From: Nitrosomonas oligotropha
GTDB taxonomy: Bacteria; Pseudomonadota; Gammaproteobacteria; Burkholderiales; Nitrosomonadaceae
Direction: 5' to 3'
Assembly (NCBI RefSeq): GCF_900106555.1
Contig: NZ_FNOE01000002.1
Span: forward strand, 124,001-188,000
Length of the DNA stretch: 64,000 nt
The notes under the pieces were generated by a model. The model worked only from the letters and a program-made list of their open reading frames with translations, was not told the origin of the DNA and did not search any database. Made by a program: the position numbers and the translations under genes. Positions 56,207 to 64,000 of this stretch are shown one piece after another; within the stretch, counting starts at the first letter, position 1, and every line of letters starts with the position of its first letter.

Positions 56207-57517
56207 TTAAAATGGTATCATCGCATCCAGCGAGAATAACCACTGATCCTTTTTGCCGTCGAAAGGGTGAAACGCCATGTCGATGCTGTCCGTCCGGTCG
56301 TAGCGGATATTCTTGCGGATATTGAGATTGCGCATCGGCTTCCAGCCTTTGTTCCAGTGCATCGCCGGTTTCCAGTTCATGCCCGCGGTAACGGCGTAAT
56401 AATCCGCGGGCGCGCTCACGAGAGGAATATTGCCGGCGTAACTAACGCCCTTGTTATTCATCGCCGACAGAATGCGGTAAGGGGAGAACACCCGCCAGCC
56501 GTTGCGGTCGTGAAACCGTTCGGCGCGAATGCCGATCGACAGGTTTTTTTTCAGATCGTAAGTCAGGTGGGTATTGATGCTATACCAGGCGGCGTTGCGG
56601 ATTCCTTCGGGTAGATTGATGTCGGCCGCCCAGCCGTTGGTATGCTGCAATACGCCGTGCATCTTGGGTGTGAACCAATGTTGCAGCACCACGCTGTACA
56701 TCATCCAAGGTTGATTTACCGCCGTTTGGCCGTAGGTGCCGCCCAATGCCATACTGGTTCTTTTATCGTCGCTGCTCCATGATAGGTTGGCCAGTCCGCC
56801 CCAGTTGTCGAGCTGTTTGTCAAAGCCGCCGTCCCATCCGCCGGTGGCGCTGCCGGTCGTCGCCGCGCCCTGGATGGTCCAGTTTTTATCGATATTGTAA
56901 GTGCCTAGAAAACCGGTATGCGTGAACGGTTCGCCGCTGTTCAGAATATAAGCGCGGGTGTAAAAGAAATTGTCGGGCGCGGGGACGCTCTCATAACCCA
57001 GCGGAGTATAAAAATGCCCCGCCTTGATGTTCAAGCCGTTGCCGACCGGTACGTGCGCCTCCAGATAGGCTTGCGGCAGCGCAATGCCATAGGTGCGCGT
57101 CGACTTGCAGCAGAGATTCAGATCCCAGTTGCCCCGTTCCGACGGTTCGCCGGTATTTTCATCGAATGCGGAAATACCAAAAGCCTGCGTGTAAATGGCG
57201 TCGGTTCCGAACATGAAATCGAAACGGCCGCCAAGGCTCCAATTCGAAGTTTCCGTATCGACGCTGCGTTCGATGAAGAGATTGAGCTGATTTAATTGAA
57301 ACCGGTTGGCGCGATCGGCGAAAGTAACCGTGCCGTTGAAACCATCCGACGGATTATTGGCATTGTAGGTTGCCCCGCCATTGATCCAGCCGCCGATTTG
57401 CAGGCCGCTGCGCTTGTATAATTCCGGTAAGCTGTTGGCAAAAGCTTGGTCAACGATGATGATCGCCGATAAAACCATGCCGAGTACTGTACTGATCGTT
57501 TTAATGTGGTCATTCAT
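56207..57517 (-). CDS. outer membrane beta-barrel protein (BBP2/OmpL-like)
   Basis: 436 residues. The signal peptide ends at DQAFA. The mature protein begins LQIGGWINGGATYNANNP, the opening of the BBP2-type barrel family, alternates aromatic-ended strands and ends in a terminal phenylalanine (AMIPF), a hallmark of outer membrane barrels. I start at MNDHIKTIS, preceded by CAGGAAACAAT, not at the first in-frame Met 25 codons up. Substrate unknown. Confidence 0.78.
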   Translation of the reverse strand: MNDHIKTISTVLGMVLSAIIIVDQAFANSLPELYKRSGLQIGGWINGGATYNANNPSDGFNGTVTFADRANRFQLNQLNLFIERSVDTETSNWSLGGRFDFMFGTDAIYTQAFGISAFDENTGEPSERGNWDLNLCCKSTRTYGIALPQAYLEAHVPVGNGLNIKAGHFYTPLGYESVPAPDNFFYTRAYILNSGEPFTHTGFLGTYNIDKNWTIQGAATTGSATGGWDGGFDKQLDNWGGLANLSWSSDDKRTSMALGGTYGQTAVNQPWMMYSVVLQHWFTPKMHGVLQHTNGWAADINLPEGIRNAAWYSINTHLTYDLKKNLSIGIRAERFHDRNGWRVFSPYRILSAMNNKGVSYAGNIPLVSAPADYYAVTAGMNWKPAMHWNKGWKPMRNLNIRKNIRYDRTDSIDMAFHPFDGKKDQWLFSLDAMIPF

Positions 57518-57969
57518 ATTGTTTCCTGATTTTGGATCACGATAACGTAGAAGTTGTTGAAAAGCTGATGCATCGCGCTTTAAAGCGTTCAAATCGAGCG
57601 CATAACACTCAATGATTTTTCACAAACTTGCGTTTTTTGCTTGATTCCGTCTTGCTGGATCGTTTGTTGGCTTCTTTCTTCAGAATTGCCCAAGCTAAAG
57701 TGATCGCATTGTACCTTAATGCGGTTTATTATTGAGATAATAGGGTAAAAAATTGATTATAATTAATAACATAGAGTGCATTGTGTGGCAATAAAGAACT
57801 ATATTCCGACGGCTAAAATAGTACATGGGAAACCATGAAAATAGCGATGGCGAGCAGCGGAGGAGTGCTCAGGTTTGCAGTAGGCAATAAGTTTATGTGT
57901 ATTTGAATGCGGTTCTGTCTCGTTTTTCTTGTGATGTGCTTTATCTCGTCAGGAGGCTGCCCAAACTTT
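57518..57969. other. non-coding region upstream of the barrel gene
   Basis: No gene seen. A perfect 12-base palindrome CGCTTTAAAGCG lies at 57576-57587, about 60 bases before the barrel gene, and may be an operator. The rest is AT-rich. No convincing promoter could be assigned. Confidence 0.35.
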
Positions 57970-59463
57970 TTAATTTCGCTTCAACTGATCAATTAACATT
58001 TGACGGATATCGGTGTTTTCTCCCCGATTAACAATGACGAAATCCGGATTACCTGGTTTCAGATAGTCTAAACCATGGTCTTTGCCGGAAGCGAGGAAGT
58101 CGTTGATCGCCAGTTTGTAGGTTTTTTTCGCATCGATTGGGGTGCCGCTGATTTGCCAGGCGCCGTTCACTTGTTGGGTATTGGCGGATTGCAGGAATCC
58201 GCCCGCGCCGGAATTTGCCATGCCTTGGTTCAGCACTTTGATGAGCAGACTGCCTTTGATCGTAGCCAGTTGCACTTTGCCGCCGAACGGTAGCACCCGG
58301 ATGACGTCGTAGACGGTGATTGGACCGGCAGGCAGTACGTCGTCGATGCGGATTGAACCGCTGTTGTACAGCGAAAGCTCGGCTTCGGGGTAGGGGCGTA
58401 GCAGGCTTTTGGCGATCAGTTCGGTCAAATTGGTTTTACGGGTGCGCACATTGGATTCGAGTCCGTCCAATGCTTCGGTGGTGGTCGTGACCACGGCTTC
58501 GGGCTCAAACCCTTGTTGCCGGAAGGCATCGAAGGCGATGTTCATCCATTTATCGACTACGGTTTTGACTGCGGGATCTTCCGTCAGTGTGTCATTGATC
58601 GGGACAAATTCGGGTTTGACCTGGGTTTTTCCGGTTTTCGGATCGAAATGAAGATCGACCACGTAAACCGAGCGTACATTGGCGTCGCCTTTCAGCAGCG
58701 GCGTGAAATTACCGCGCCAGTTTTGATAGTTGACATGTTCATGCCCGCCCAGCAGTAATCCGATTTGCGGAAATTTTTGCAGCAACTCGATGTCGTCGTC
58801 GATGGCTTGATGCGTCAGGGCGACCACAAAATCGGTTTGTCCGCTGAGTTGTTTGATTTGATCGGCGGTGGCTGCGATGGAGTCGGAATAACGCACATAA
58901 CCCGGATTATTGGCCGCCAGCGTCAAGCCGAACATGCCGATTCTGAAGGTTTTCCCGCTTTTTTTATCCGTAACAGGAATCACCAGATTCTGTTTTATAC
59001 CGGCATAAGGCTGACCATCCGCGGCAAACACATTGCTCGATACCCAGGTGAATTTTGCTTCTTTCATGCGCTGGTTGAATTGATTTTCTTTGACGTCGAA
59101 TTCGTGATTGCCGAAGGTGGCATAGTCGAGTTGAAAGTGATTCAGCACATCGACCATTTGCCGCCCGGCGAGCCGGTCGCCTTCATATTGGGCGGTGCCG
59201 ATCGCGGACGGACTGAACAGATCGCCACCCAGGGTGGTGATGGTATTCGGGTTGCGCGCCAGCAGTTGCTTGCGCAGCGTGGCGACCCGTGCAATGCCGC
59301 CTTCCTTGCCGCCGCTGACCGGGGTGATTTCGTAAATATCGTTAAAATGCAAAATGGTTACATGAATCCGGTCATCATCAGCGGGCGCAGTGGGTGCTGT
59401 GGCGTACGCAGTCAGCGCAAAGACAATAATGACCGAGAGTAAAACGGCGAATGGTTTTTTCAT
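57970..59463 (-). CDS. secreted 5'-nucleotidase / metallophosphatase
   Basis: 497 residues of the UshA/5'-nucleotidase family. A signal peptide (FAVLLSVIIVFALTAYATA) is followed by a metallophosphatase domain with ILHFNDIYEI, GGDLFSPS, GNHEFDV and LLGGHEH, then the 5'-nucleotidase C-terminal domain (YNSGSIRIDD). The start is the ATG of MKKPFAVL, with GAGAGGG before it. Periplasmic; releases phosphate and nucleosides from nucleotides or UDP-sugars. Substrate cannot be told. Confidence 0.88.
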   Translation of the reverse strand: MKKPFAVLLSVIIVFALTAYATAPTAPADDDRIHVTILHFNDIYEITPVSGGKEGGIARVATLRKQLLARNPNTITTLGGDLFSPSAIGTAQYEGDRLAGRQMVDVLNHFQLDYATFGNHEFDVKENQFNQRMKEAKFTWVSSNVFAADGQPYAGIKQNLVIPVTDKKSGKTFRIGMFGLTLAANNPGYVRYSDSIAATADQIKQLSGQTDFVVALTHQAIDDDIELLQKFPQIGLLLGGHEHVNYQNWRGNFTPLLKGDANVRSVYVVDLHFDPKTGKTQVKPEFVPINDTLTEDPAVKTVVDKWMNIAFDAFRQQGFEPEAVVTTTTEALDGLESNVRTRKTNLTELIAKSLLRPYPEAELSLYNSGSIRIDDVLPAGPITVYDVIRVLPFGGKVQLATIKGSLLIKVLNQGMANSGAGGFLQSANTQQVNGAWQISGTPIDAKKTYKLAINDFLASGKDHGLDYLKPGNPDFVIVNRGENTDIRQMLIDQLKRN

Positions 59464-59901
59464 GATAACCCTCTCTATTTTGATAGTTGCTGTATTTAAA
59501 GTGTCGCTCAATGCCAGTCATGACTTATAGCGAGAAACCCGCTGTTGCCAATTCGCTTCCCCATCCGGGCGCTTGAGTTGCTGGCAAACGGTTTTAAACC
59601 GGTGCAGCGAAAAAGCTAATGCGATTCCTTAAGGTTATACCGTAAAGTTACTATTTGTATCAAATATGTTTCTGAGATGTGCGAGTATTGCTATGATCAG
59701 CAATGGATTGTGCATATAATCGGGAACTGCCAATAAGAAAAATACAATCCGCCAAGATTGAGCTTTAGCGTCAGGCGCACGGGCCTCGAGAAGAAATAAT
59801 CCAAAGTCAGGTAATGTAAGGAGCAAGAGTTTACGGGTATTAGTAATGCACATTGTCCTAACAATGCTGATTAAACAAATTCAAATGAAAGGGGATTTAT
59901 C
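59464..59901. other. non-coding region before the two-haem cytochrome gene
   Basis: No supported gene; a 72-codon frame on the minus strand has no family look. A -10-like TATAAT is at 59715-59720. An inverted repeat TTGCT-ATGATC-AGCAA is at 59688-59703, and ATTTGTATCAAAT (a 5-3-5 palindrome) is at 59653-59665. These could be regulator sites for the cytochrome gene. Confidence 0.35.
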
Positions 59902-61959
59902 GTGAAACAATATTTCATTTTGTCAGAAAAACGATCTTTATTTTCTTATGCCGCCTCGATGCTCTCCATCGGCATACTATCCGCTTGCACCCTTATCCCG
60001 GGAAACGAACCTGATGATCGCCACGCATCTGCTGTTGAGAACGATCATCTTGGCGATAGCTATACAAAGGTCCAATACCTAGATCAGGGTTGGAATTCTG
60101 CCGAGAGTTTGTGGTTTTACTACACCACACAGGGATCAAACTTGATGCCCTATGATTTCTTTTTGGCGCTGGAGAAGCCGGGACAGTCCCAGCTTTTCCG
60201 TTCCGATGAGAATATGAATTTTTACCGCTACTTACCTCAGAAGGCTTCATCGATAAACCCTGATGCACTGCCGGTCGGTTGGGTTAAGGATAAATACAAA
60301 GGCAAAGAATATGTCGGTTTGACTTGCGCGGCTTGCCACACCGGACAGATCAACTATAACGGTGTAGGTATCCGTATTGATGGTGGTCCGGCCAGCGCGG
60401 ATATGGAAAACATCATGATCGATCTGGCCAAAGCCTTGAAACATACGCGTGAAGATGCGGAAGCTAAGCAGCGGTTTGTCAAAAATGTATTAGCCAAGGG
60501 GAATTACAAGTCGGAAGCTGATGTGCTTGCTGATTTAAGTAAGTATGAACAGCGCATATACAGTTATACCTATATCAATGCAAGTCAAACTTCTTATGGC
60601 TATGCACGGCTGGATGCCTTCGGACGCATATACAATCGTGTGCTTGAACATACCATTAACGCAAGAGAGCTGAGAGAGATACTGAGCGACCGGAAGATAA
60701 TGGATGATAAAGTGATGACGAAGGAGCAAATCGATGAAATCCTGGCAAAAATTGATAATGTGATCACGGGAGAGCAGCGTGATCATTTGATGGAGCGTCT
60801 GAGTAAGTATCTGACCTTTGAGCAAATAGCGCTGTTGAATAATGAGATTTTCAATCGGCCTGATGCACCCGTTAGCTATCCTTTCTTATGGGATATTGCG
60901 CAACACGATTATGTGCAATGGAATGGGATCGCTGACAATGCCGGGCTGGGGCCGATTGGCCGGAATACCGGTGAAGTGATTGGTGTATTTGGCACGCTTG
61001 ACTGGAAAGAAGAAAAAGGAACGTCATTGACATCGATTCTTTTCCAAGGCTCCGGTAACACGCGAGTCAAATTTGATTCTTCCGTTGATGTGCAAAACTT
61101 GCACAGAATTGAATCGCACTTGAAGAAATTGAATTCTCCGGTATGGCCGCAAGAAATTCTAGGAAAAATCAATGAGGAGCAAGCTGCAAAAGGCAAACTA
61201 TTATTCGATGAATATTGTGCGGCCTGCCATGCCAGAATTGATCGTGACGATCCAAACCGGCGCGTCGTCGCTCATATGACGAAAGTCAGCGCGATAGGAA
61301 CGGATTCCACGATGGCAGAGAATAGCTTCAAATATCAGGGTTATTCCGGCATTTTGCGCAACCAGTATGTAGGACTTGAAGTGGGTAATATTTTGCTGGA
61401 TAAGGAAGCGCCCGTTGCAGCTTTGCTGACTCAAGCAACAAAAAATGTAGTGGCTACTCCTGATCCCGATAAGTGGTTTTTCCAACGTTGGACGGATTGG
61501 GCTGCCAATCTCGTAACAGCCTATGCGGAAAATGAGATTAAATCCTCAATCAAAAATGGTAACTATGATCCGGATACTACAGTCAATCCATTGGCCTCAC
61601 TTAATGCCTACAAGGGACGGCCTTTGAATGGAATCTGGGCAACCGCGCCGTATTTGCACAATGGTTCTGTTCCATCATTGTATGATTTGTTATTACCCAA
61701 AAAGCGTGAAGGTGATCCGGAAGATGGGGAATACCGTCCTGATCAATTCGAAGTGGGTTCACGCGAATTTGATCCGGTCAAAGTGGGATTAAAAAGTAGC
61801 GGATATAAAAGCTTTACTTTTGATACCAGTTTTCCTGGCAATAGCAACGCCGGGCACGAATATGCATCCGGCAAAACAGCGCAACCGAATGGTGTAGTTT
61901 TAAGACCGCTGAATAAGGATGAAAAACTCGACGTGCTGGAATATCTCAAAACTTTGTAA
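59902..61959 (+). CDS. two-haem c-type cytochrome lipoprotein, RoxA/MauG-like
   Basis: 685 residues. A lipobox LSAC at 26-29 predicts an outer-membrane or periplasmic lipoprotein. Two haem c sites are present: CAACH at 142-146 and CAACH at 439-443, about 300 residues apart. The segment APVSYPFLWDIAQHDYVQWNG (322-342, given only by its ends here: APVSYPF and YVQWNG) resembles rubber oxygenase RoxA and the di-haem peroxidase superfamily. The usual use of such proteins is oxygen or peroxide chemistry; the substrate here is unknown. A P450 gene follows 87 bases downstream. Confidence 0.8.
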   Translation: MKQYFILSEKRSLFSYAASMLSIGILSACTLIPGNEPDDRHASAVENDHLGDSYTKVQYLDQGWNSAESLWFYYTTQGSNLMPYDFFLALEKPGQSQLFRSDENMNFYRYLPQKASSINPDALPVGWVKDKYKGKEYVGLTCAACHTGQINYNGVGIRIDGGPASADMENIMIDLAKALKHTREDAEAKQRFVKNVLAKGNYKSEADVLADLSKYEQRIYSYTYINASQTSYGYARLDAFGRIYNRVLEHTINARELREILSDRKIMDDKVMTKEQIDEILAKIDNVITGEQRDHLMERLSKYLTFEQIALLNNEIFNRPDAPVSYPFLWDIAQHDYVQWNGIADNAGLGPIGRNTGEVIGVFGTLDWKEEKGTSLTSILFQGSGNTRVKFDSSVDVQNLHRIESHLKKLNSPVWPQEILGKINEEQAAKGKLLFDEYCAACHARIDRDDPNRRVVAHMTKVSAIGTDSTMAENSFKYQGYSGILRNQYVGLEVGNILLDKEAPVAALLTQATKNVVATPDPDKWFFQRWTDWAANLVTAYAENEIKSSIKNGNYDPDTTVNPLASLNAYKGRPLNGIWATAPYLHNGSVPSLYDLLLPKKREGDPEDGEYRPDQFEVGSREFDPVKVGLKSSGYKSFTFDTSFPGNSNAGHEYASGKTAQPNGVVLRPLNKDEKLDVLEYLKTL

Positions 61960-61999
61960 TATCTGGACACTCTTGAGTAATCATTCTTAACTTGCGATT

Positions 62000-62020
62000 C
62001 CCCGTGGTCTTGCCACGAGG
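62000..62020 (+). other. hairpin between the cytochrome and P450 genes
   Basis: CCCCGTGG and CCACGAGG pair with one mismatch around TCTTG. No T-run follows, so it may be a stability or partial-termination element in a shared transcript. Confidence 0.4.
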
Positions 62021-62046
62021 ATGTTTATTGAACAAGGAGTATTGAA

Positions 62047-63321
62047 ATGAGTACAAACTATCTTGAACGGTATGATGCGACTCCCGATACGGAAAAATTT
62101 CCCTTGGTACGCCGCTGGATGGATACAGAACCTTTACCTTTCTTTAAGGAATTGCGCGCTAAGCGTCCGATCCTGGTGACGCCGGATTGCACCTTGGTGA
62201 CCCGGTTTGACGATGTCAGGGAAATACTGCTGATGTACAAAGTATTCACCGTTAAGCCGTACGTTCCAAAAATGGACAATTACCTTATGGCGCATGATGA
62301 CGATGCACTGCATACCCGTGAGAAATCGCTGATGCAATTTATGCTGAATCGTGATGATTTGCCCAGAGTGCGCAATATGGTTGCAGATATTGCCGGTGGC
62401 ATTCTCGGTAATGCCAGTGGGCAGATCGAAGTTGTGAATAAATTTTGCCGGATGGTTCCCGCGACATTGGTGCAAAAGTATTTTGGACTGACGGGCGCTA
62501 ATCGGGAAGACTTGATCGAGTGGTCGTATTGGAATCAATACGATACGTTCCATAATCAACCATTCGATTTATTGCCTCCGGAACTGTCAAAACGCATTAT
62601 CGACCGGCATAATGAAACTTCCAAAAAGCTGGGAGACTATATCACGATGCTGATTGCGAAACGGTTATTGGCAGTGAAACTCGAGAAATTGACGTTTTCA
62701 ACAATCGTCAGATTGGATGATGATATCGTCACTCGGATGCTGCGCACCAGTTTTGCGAAAGAATTGGATTTTGATATCAAACGGCTGGGTGTGAATGCCG
62801 GCGGCTTGTTGATCGGTGCGATCGAGACCACTGCGCAAGCCGTAGCGCAAGTGCTGCAATATTTGTTCCAGCATTCGCAATGGCTGGCGGCGGCTAAAGC
62901 GGCTGCACAAAAGGAAGATACAACCGAGTTCGACGGTATCGTGTGGGAAGCATTGCGTTTTGTTCCGATCACGTCGTATTTGTTCCGCACTACGGTGAGC
63001 GATTACACGGCTGCGAAAGGAACAGACCACGAAACGGTTTTGCGTGCCGGTACTTATGTTTTGCCGGTGACGTTATCCGCGACGTTCGATGAGCGGGCAT
63101 TTGAGTCGCCGGATGAGTTTATTCCGCAGCGCAATTGGTATAACTATTTTCACTTCGGATTCGGTAACCATGAATGCCTGGGGCGTTACGTGGGTATGGT
63201 GATGATTCCTGAAATGGTTCGGCAAGTAATGCTGAAGAAAGATGTGGAGCCGAAAGGGGATATAGACTACAAATCCGGACCGTTCCCTGAAGCATACGAC
63301 CTTTCCTGGGCAACAGCGTAG
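62047..63321 (+). CDS. cytochrome P450
   Basis: 424 residues. The haem-cysteine loop FGFGNHECLGR (C377) is canonical, the ExxR motif is EALR at 301-304, and the I helix AGGLLIGAIETT (251-262) has the acid-alcohol pair E260-T261 used in oxygen activation. No membrane anchor. AAGGAG lies well placed before the ATG. No ferredoxin or reductase gene is nearby; the only redox protein alongside is the two-haem cytochrome upstream, though it would be across the inner membrane. Confidence 0.93.
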   Translation: MSTNYLERYDATPDTEKFPLVRRWMDTEPLPFFKELRAKRPILVTPDCTLVTRFDDVREILLMYKVFTVKPYVPKMDNYLMAHDDDALHTREKSLMQFMLNRDDLPRVRNMVADIAGGILGNASGQIEVVNKFCRMVPATLVQKYFGLTGANREDLIEWSYWNQYDTFHNQPFDLLPPELSKRIIDRHNETSKKLGDYITMLIAKRLLAVKLEKLTFSTIVRLDDDIVTRMLRTSFAKELDFDIKRLGVNAGGLLIGAIETTAQAVAQVLQYLFQHSQWLAAAKAAAQKEDTTEFDGIVWEALRFVPITSYLFRTTVSDYTAAKGTDHETVLRAGTYVLPVTLSATFDERAFESPDEFIPQRNWYNYFHFGFGNHECLGRYVGMVMIPEMVRQVMLKKDVEPKGDIDYKSGPFPEAYDLSWATA

Positions 63322-63433
63322 GTCATTGGTTTTGTGGTGGTTAAAGTGTGCAGAGCTGGTGAGATAGGTTGGACAGGGTGTCCGGATCAGTGTTCTCTCT
63401 GTACTGTGTGTAAGTAATTTCTTCTCGCATGAT

Positions 63434-63491
63434 AAAAAGACAGCGCTCTATAGCCTCAGTTGCTTGTGATTTTCAACTATAGAGCACTGTC
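63434..63491 (-). terminator. terminator of the 63-residue lipoprotein gene
   Basis: GACAGCGCTCTATAG and CTATAGAGCACTGTC pair over 15 bases with one G-T pair. On the minus strand the stem runs into CTTTTTATC, just behind the lipoprotein stop. Confidence 0.75.
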
Positions 63492-63507
63492 CACCCTCTA
63501 GCAAACT

Positions 63508-63699
63508 TTAGTAACTCGATTTTTCTTCAGTTGATCTGGCTTTTCCGCCGCCTTCCTGATCGCCCGATGGTATTTGATGGAAAGGCTGAATGGTTTTACC
63601 GTAAGCATCCGGATCAGGTGATTCCGGCGCTGTAGGCTTCCCACCGCAGGCAACTAGAACTAAAACCGCCGATACTGCTAAAAATTGTGTAATTCTCAT
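63508..63699 (-). CDS. short lipoprotein (63 residues), FNR-type promoter
   Basis: MRITQFLAVSAVLVLVACGG is a lipoprotein signal with lipobox LVAC (C18). The mature 46 residues are GGKPTAPESPDP, then YGKTIQPFHQIPSGDQEGGG and a charged tail. AGAAGG lies before the ATG. The gene has its own terminator and a promoter with an FNR-type box. The ACGGKP start matches the lipoprotein at 21345. Function unknown. Confidence 0.8.
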   Translation of the reverse strand: MRITQFLAVSAVLVLVACGGKPTAPESPDPDAYGKTIQPFHQIPSGDQEGGGKARSTEEKSSY

Positions 63700-63751
63700 A
63701 TAGAACCTTCTGAATGTTATTTGTAATTAATTTTGTATGACGACGATTCGC

Positions 63752-63793
63752 AGAATACCGTTTACAGTTACGCGAAATATTGATCTTGATCAA
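63752..63793 (-). promoter_or_regulatory. FNR/DNR box and -10 of the lipoprotein gene
   Basis: TTGATCTTGATCAA (63780-63793) is a perfect TTGAT-N4-ATCAA palindrome, the FNR/Anr/DNR consensus. Read on the minus strand, exactly 22 bases separate it from TATTCT, which puts the box at -41.5, the class II position. The transcript would start near 63745, 45 bases before the lipoprotein ATG. The box also lies 76 bases before the plus-strand gene at 63869. Confidence 0.8.
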
Positions 63794-63868
63794 ATTAAAT
63801 TCACCTTGACATCAAACACCTGCAGGCAATCCGAATCCAAGCGATAACTTATGCTGGGAATGTAATCA

Positions 63869-64000
63869 GTGGCGCAGATCGGAATACGCTTTTATCAATC
63901 ATTGAATGATTTTCTTGCACCCGGTCTCGGTGATACGGAGATTATTTACAACTTAGAGCGAAAAGCTTCGATTAAGGACATGATCGAATCTTTCAATGTG
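63869..64000 (+). CDS. Mut7-C-like protein, N-terminal part (partial)
   Basis: The frame starts at GTG (an in-frame TAA lies just upstream) and runs off the right edge after 44 codons. MAQIGIRFYQSLNDFLAPG and ERKASIKDMIESFNV look like the ubiquitin-like domain that precedes Mut7-C RNase domains in bacterial proteins. The RNase domain would lie beyond the window. The Shine-Dalgarno is weak. Confidence 0.6.
   Translation, partial: MAQIGIRFYQSLNDFLAPGLGDTEIIYNLERKASIKDMIESFNV

Noticed and set aside
59635-59853. A 72-codon minus-strand frame upstream of the cytochrome gene
   Set aside because: No ribosome site, no homology I recognise, and it covers the likely promoter of the cytochrome gene.
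63780-63793. FNR-type box read as controlling only the plus-strand Mut7-C-like gene
   Set aside because: The class II spacing to a -10 is exact on the minus strand toward the lipoprotein; no matching -10 was seen at that distance on the plus strand.

Overview
The window is a stretch of bacterial chromosome, most likely from a betaproteobacterium of the Nitrosomonas group. That placement is an inference from the look of the 16S rRNA gene and from the gene set; no ammonia-oxidation gene (amo, hao) lies in the window. Genes are densely packed, many overlap by 4 bases (ATGA, GTGA or TTGA junctions), and GTG or TTG starts are common.

Layout. 1-7.8 kb: housekeeping genes, mostly on the minus strand (alr, udg-rimI-tsaB, thpR-ispF-ispD), with lplT and prfB on the plus strand; prfB carries the classical +1 programmed frameshift. 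7.9-13.3 kb: a complete rRNA operon (16S, tRNA-Ile(GAT), tRNA-Ala(TGC), 23S, 5S) with promoter, boxA sites, processing stems and terminator. 13.4-21.5 kb: sppA, rfbD-rfbB, tilS-accA, then a likely Tat-exported methionine sulfoxide reductase followed by a cupin ribosomal oxygenase, and two very short lipoprotein genes. 21.6-32.3 kb: bamC-dapA, clpB with a sigma-32-like promoter, a 1050-residue GGDEF-EAL sensor, an FMN glutamate-synthase-like membrane protein, and nadC. 32.3-45.4 kb: cysG, a solitary pstS behind a well-formed Pho box, then the conserved block glmM-folP-ftsH-rlmE / yhbY / greA-carB-carA. 45.8-52.7 kb is more accessory: a PH-domain membrane protein, a PAS-GAF-GGDEF-EAL protein, an exported protein of unknown function, a decayed EAL fragment, a KAP-family P-loop NTPase and a HicA/HicB toxin-antitoxin pair. 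52.7-59.5 kb: a two-subunit pyruvate carboxylase, a BBP2-type outer membrane barrel and a secreted 5'-nucleotidase. 59.9-64 kb: a two-haem cytochrome c lipoprotein resembling rubber oxygenase (RoxA) and MauG-type proteins, a cytochrome P450 directly downstream, a third short lipoprotein with a near-ideal FNR-type class II promoter, and the start of a Mut7-C-like gene.

The least conventional parts are (i) the two-haem cytochrome/P450 pair, (ii) the family of 47-63 residue lipoproteins that share an AC-G/E-GK start, one of them apparently under FNR-type control, and (iii) the small island with the KAP NTPase, HicAB and an eroded EAL gene. There is no CRISPR array, no intact insertion sequence and no prophage.
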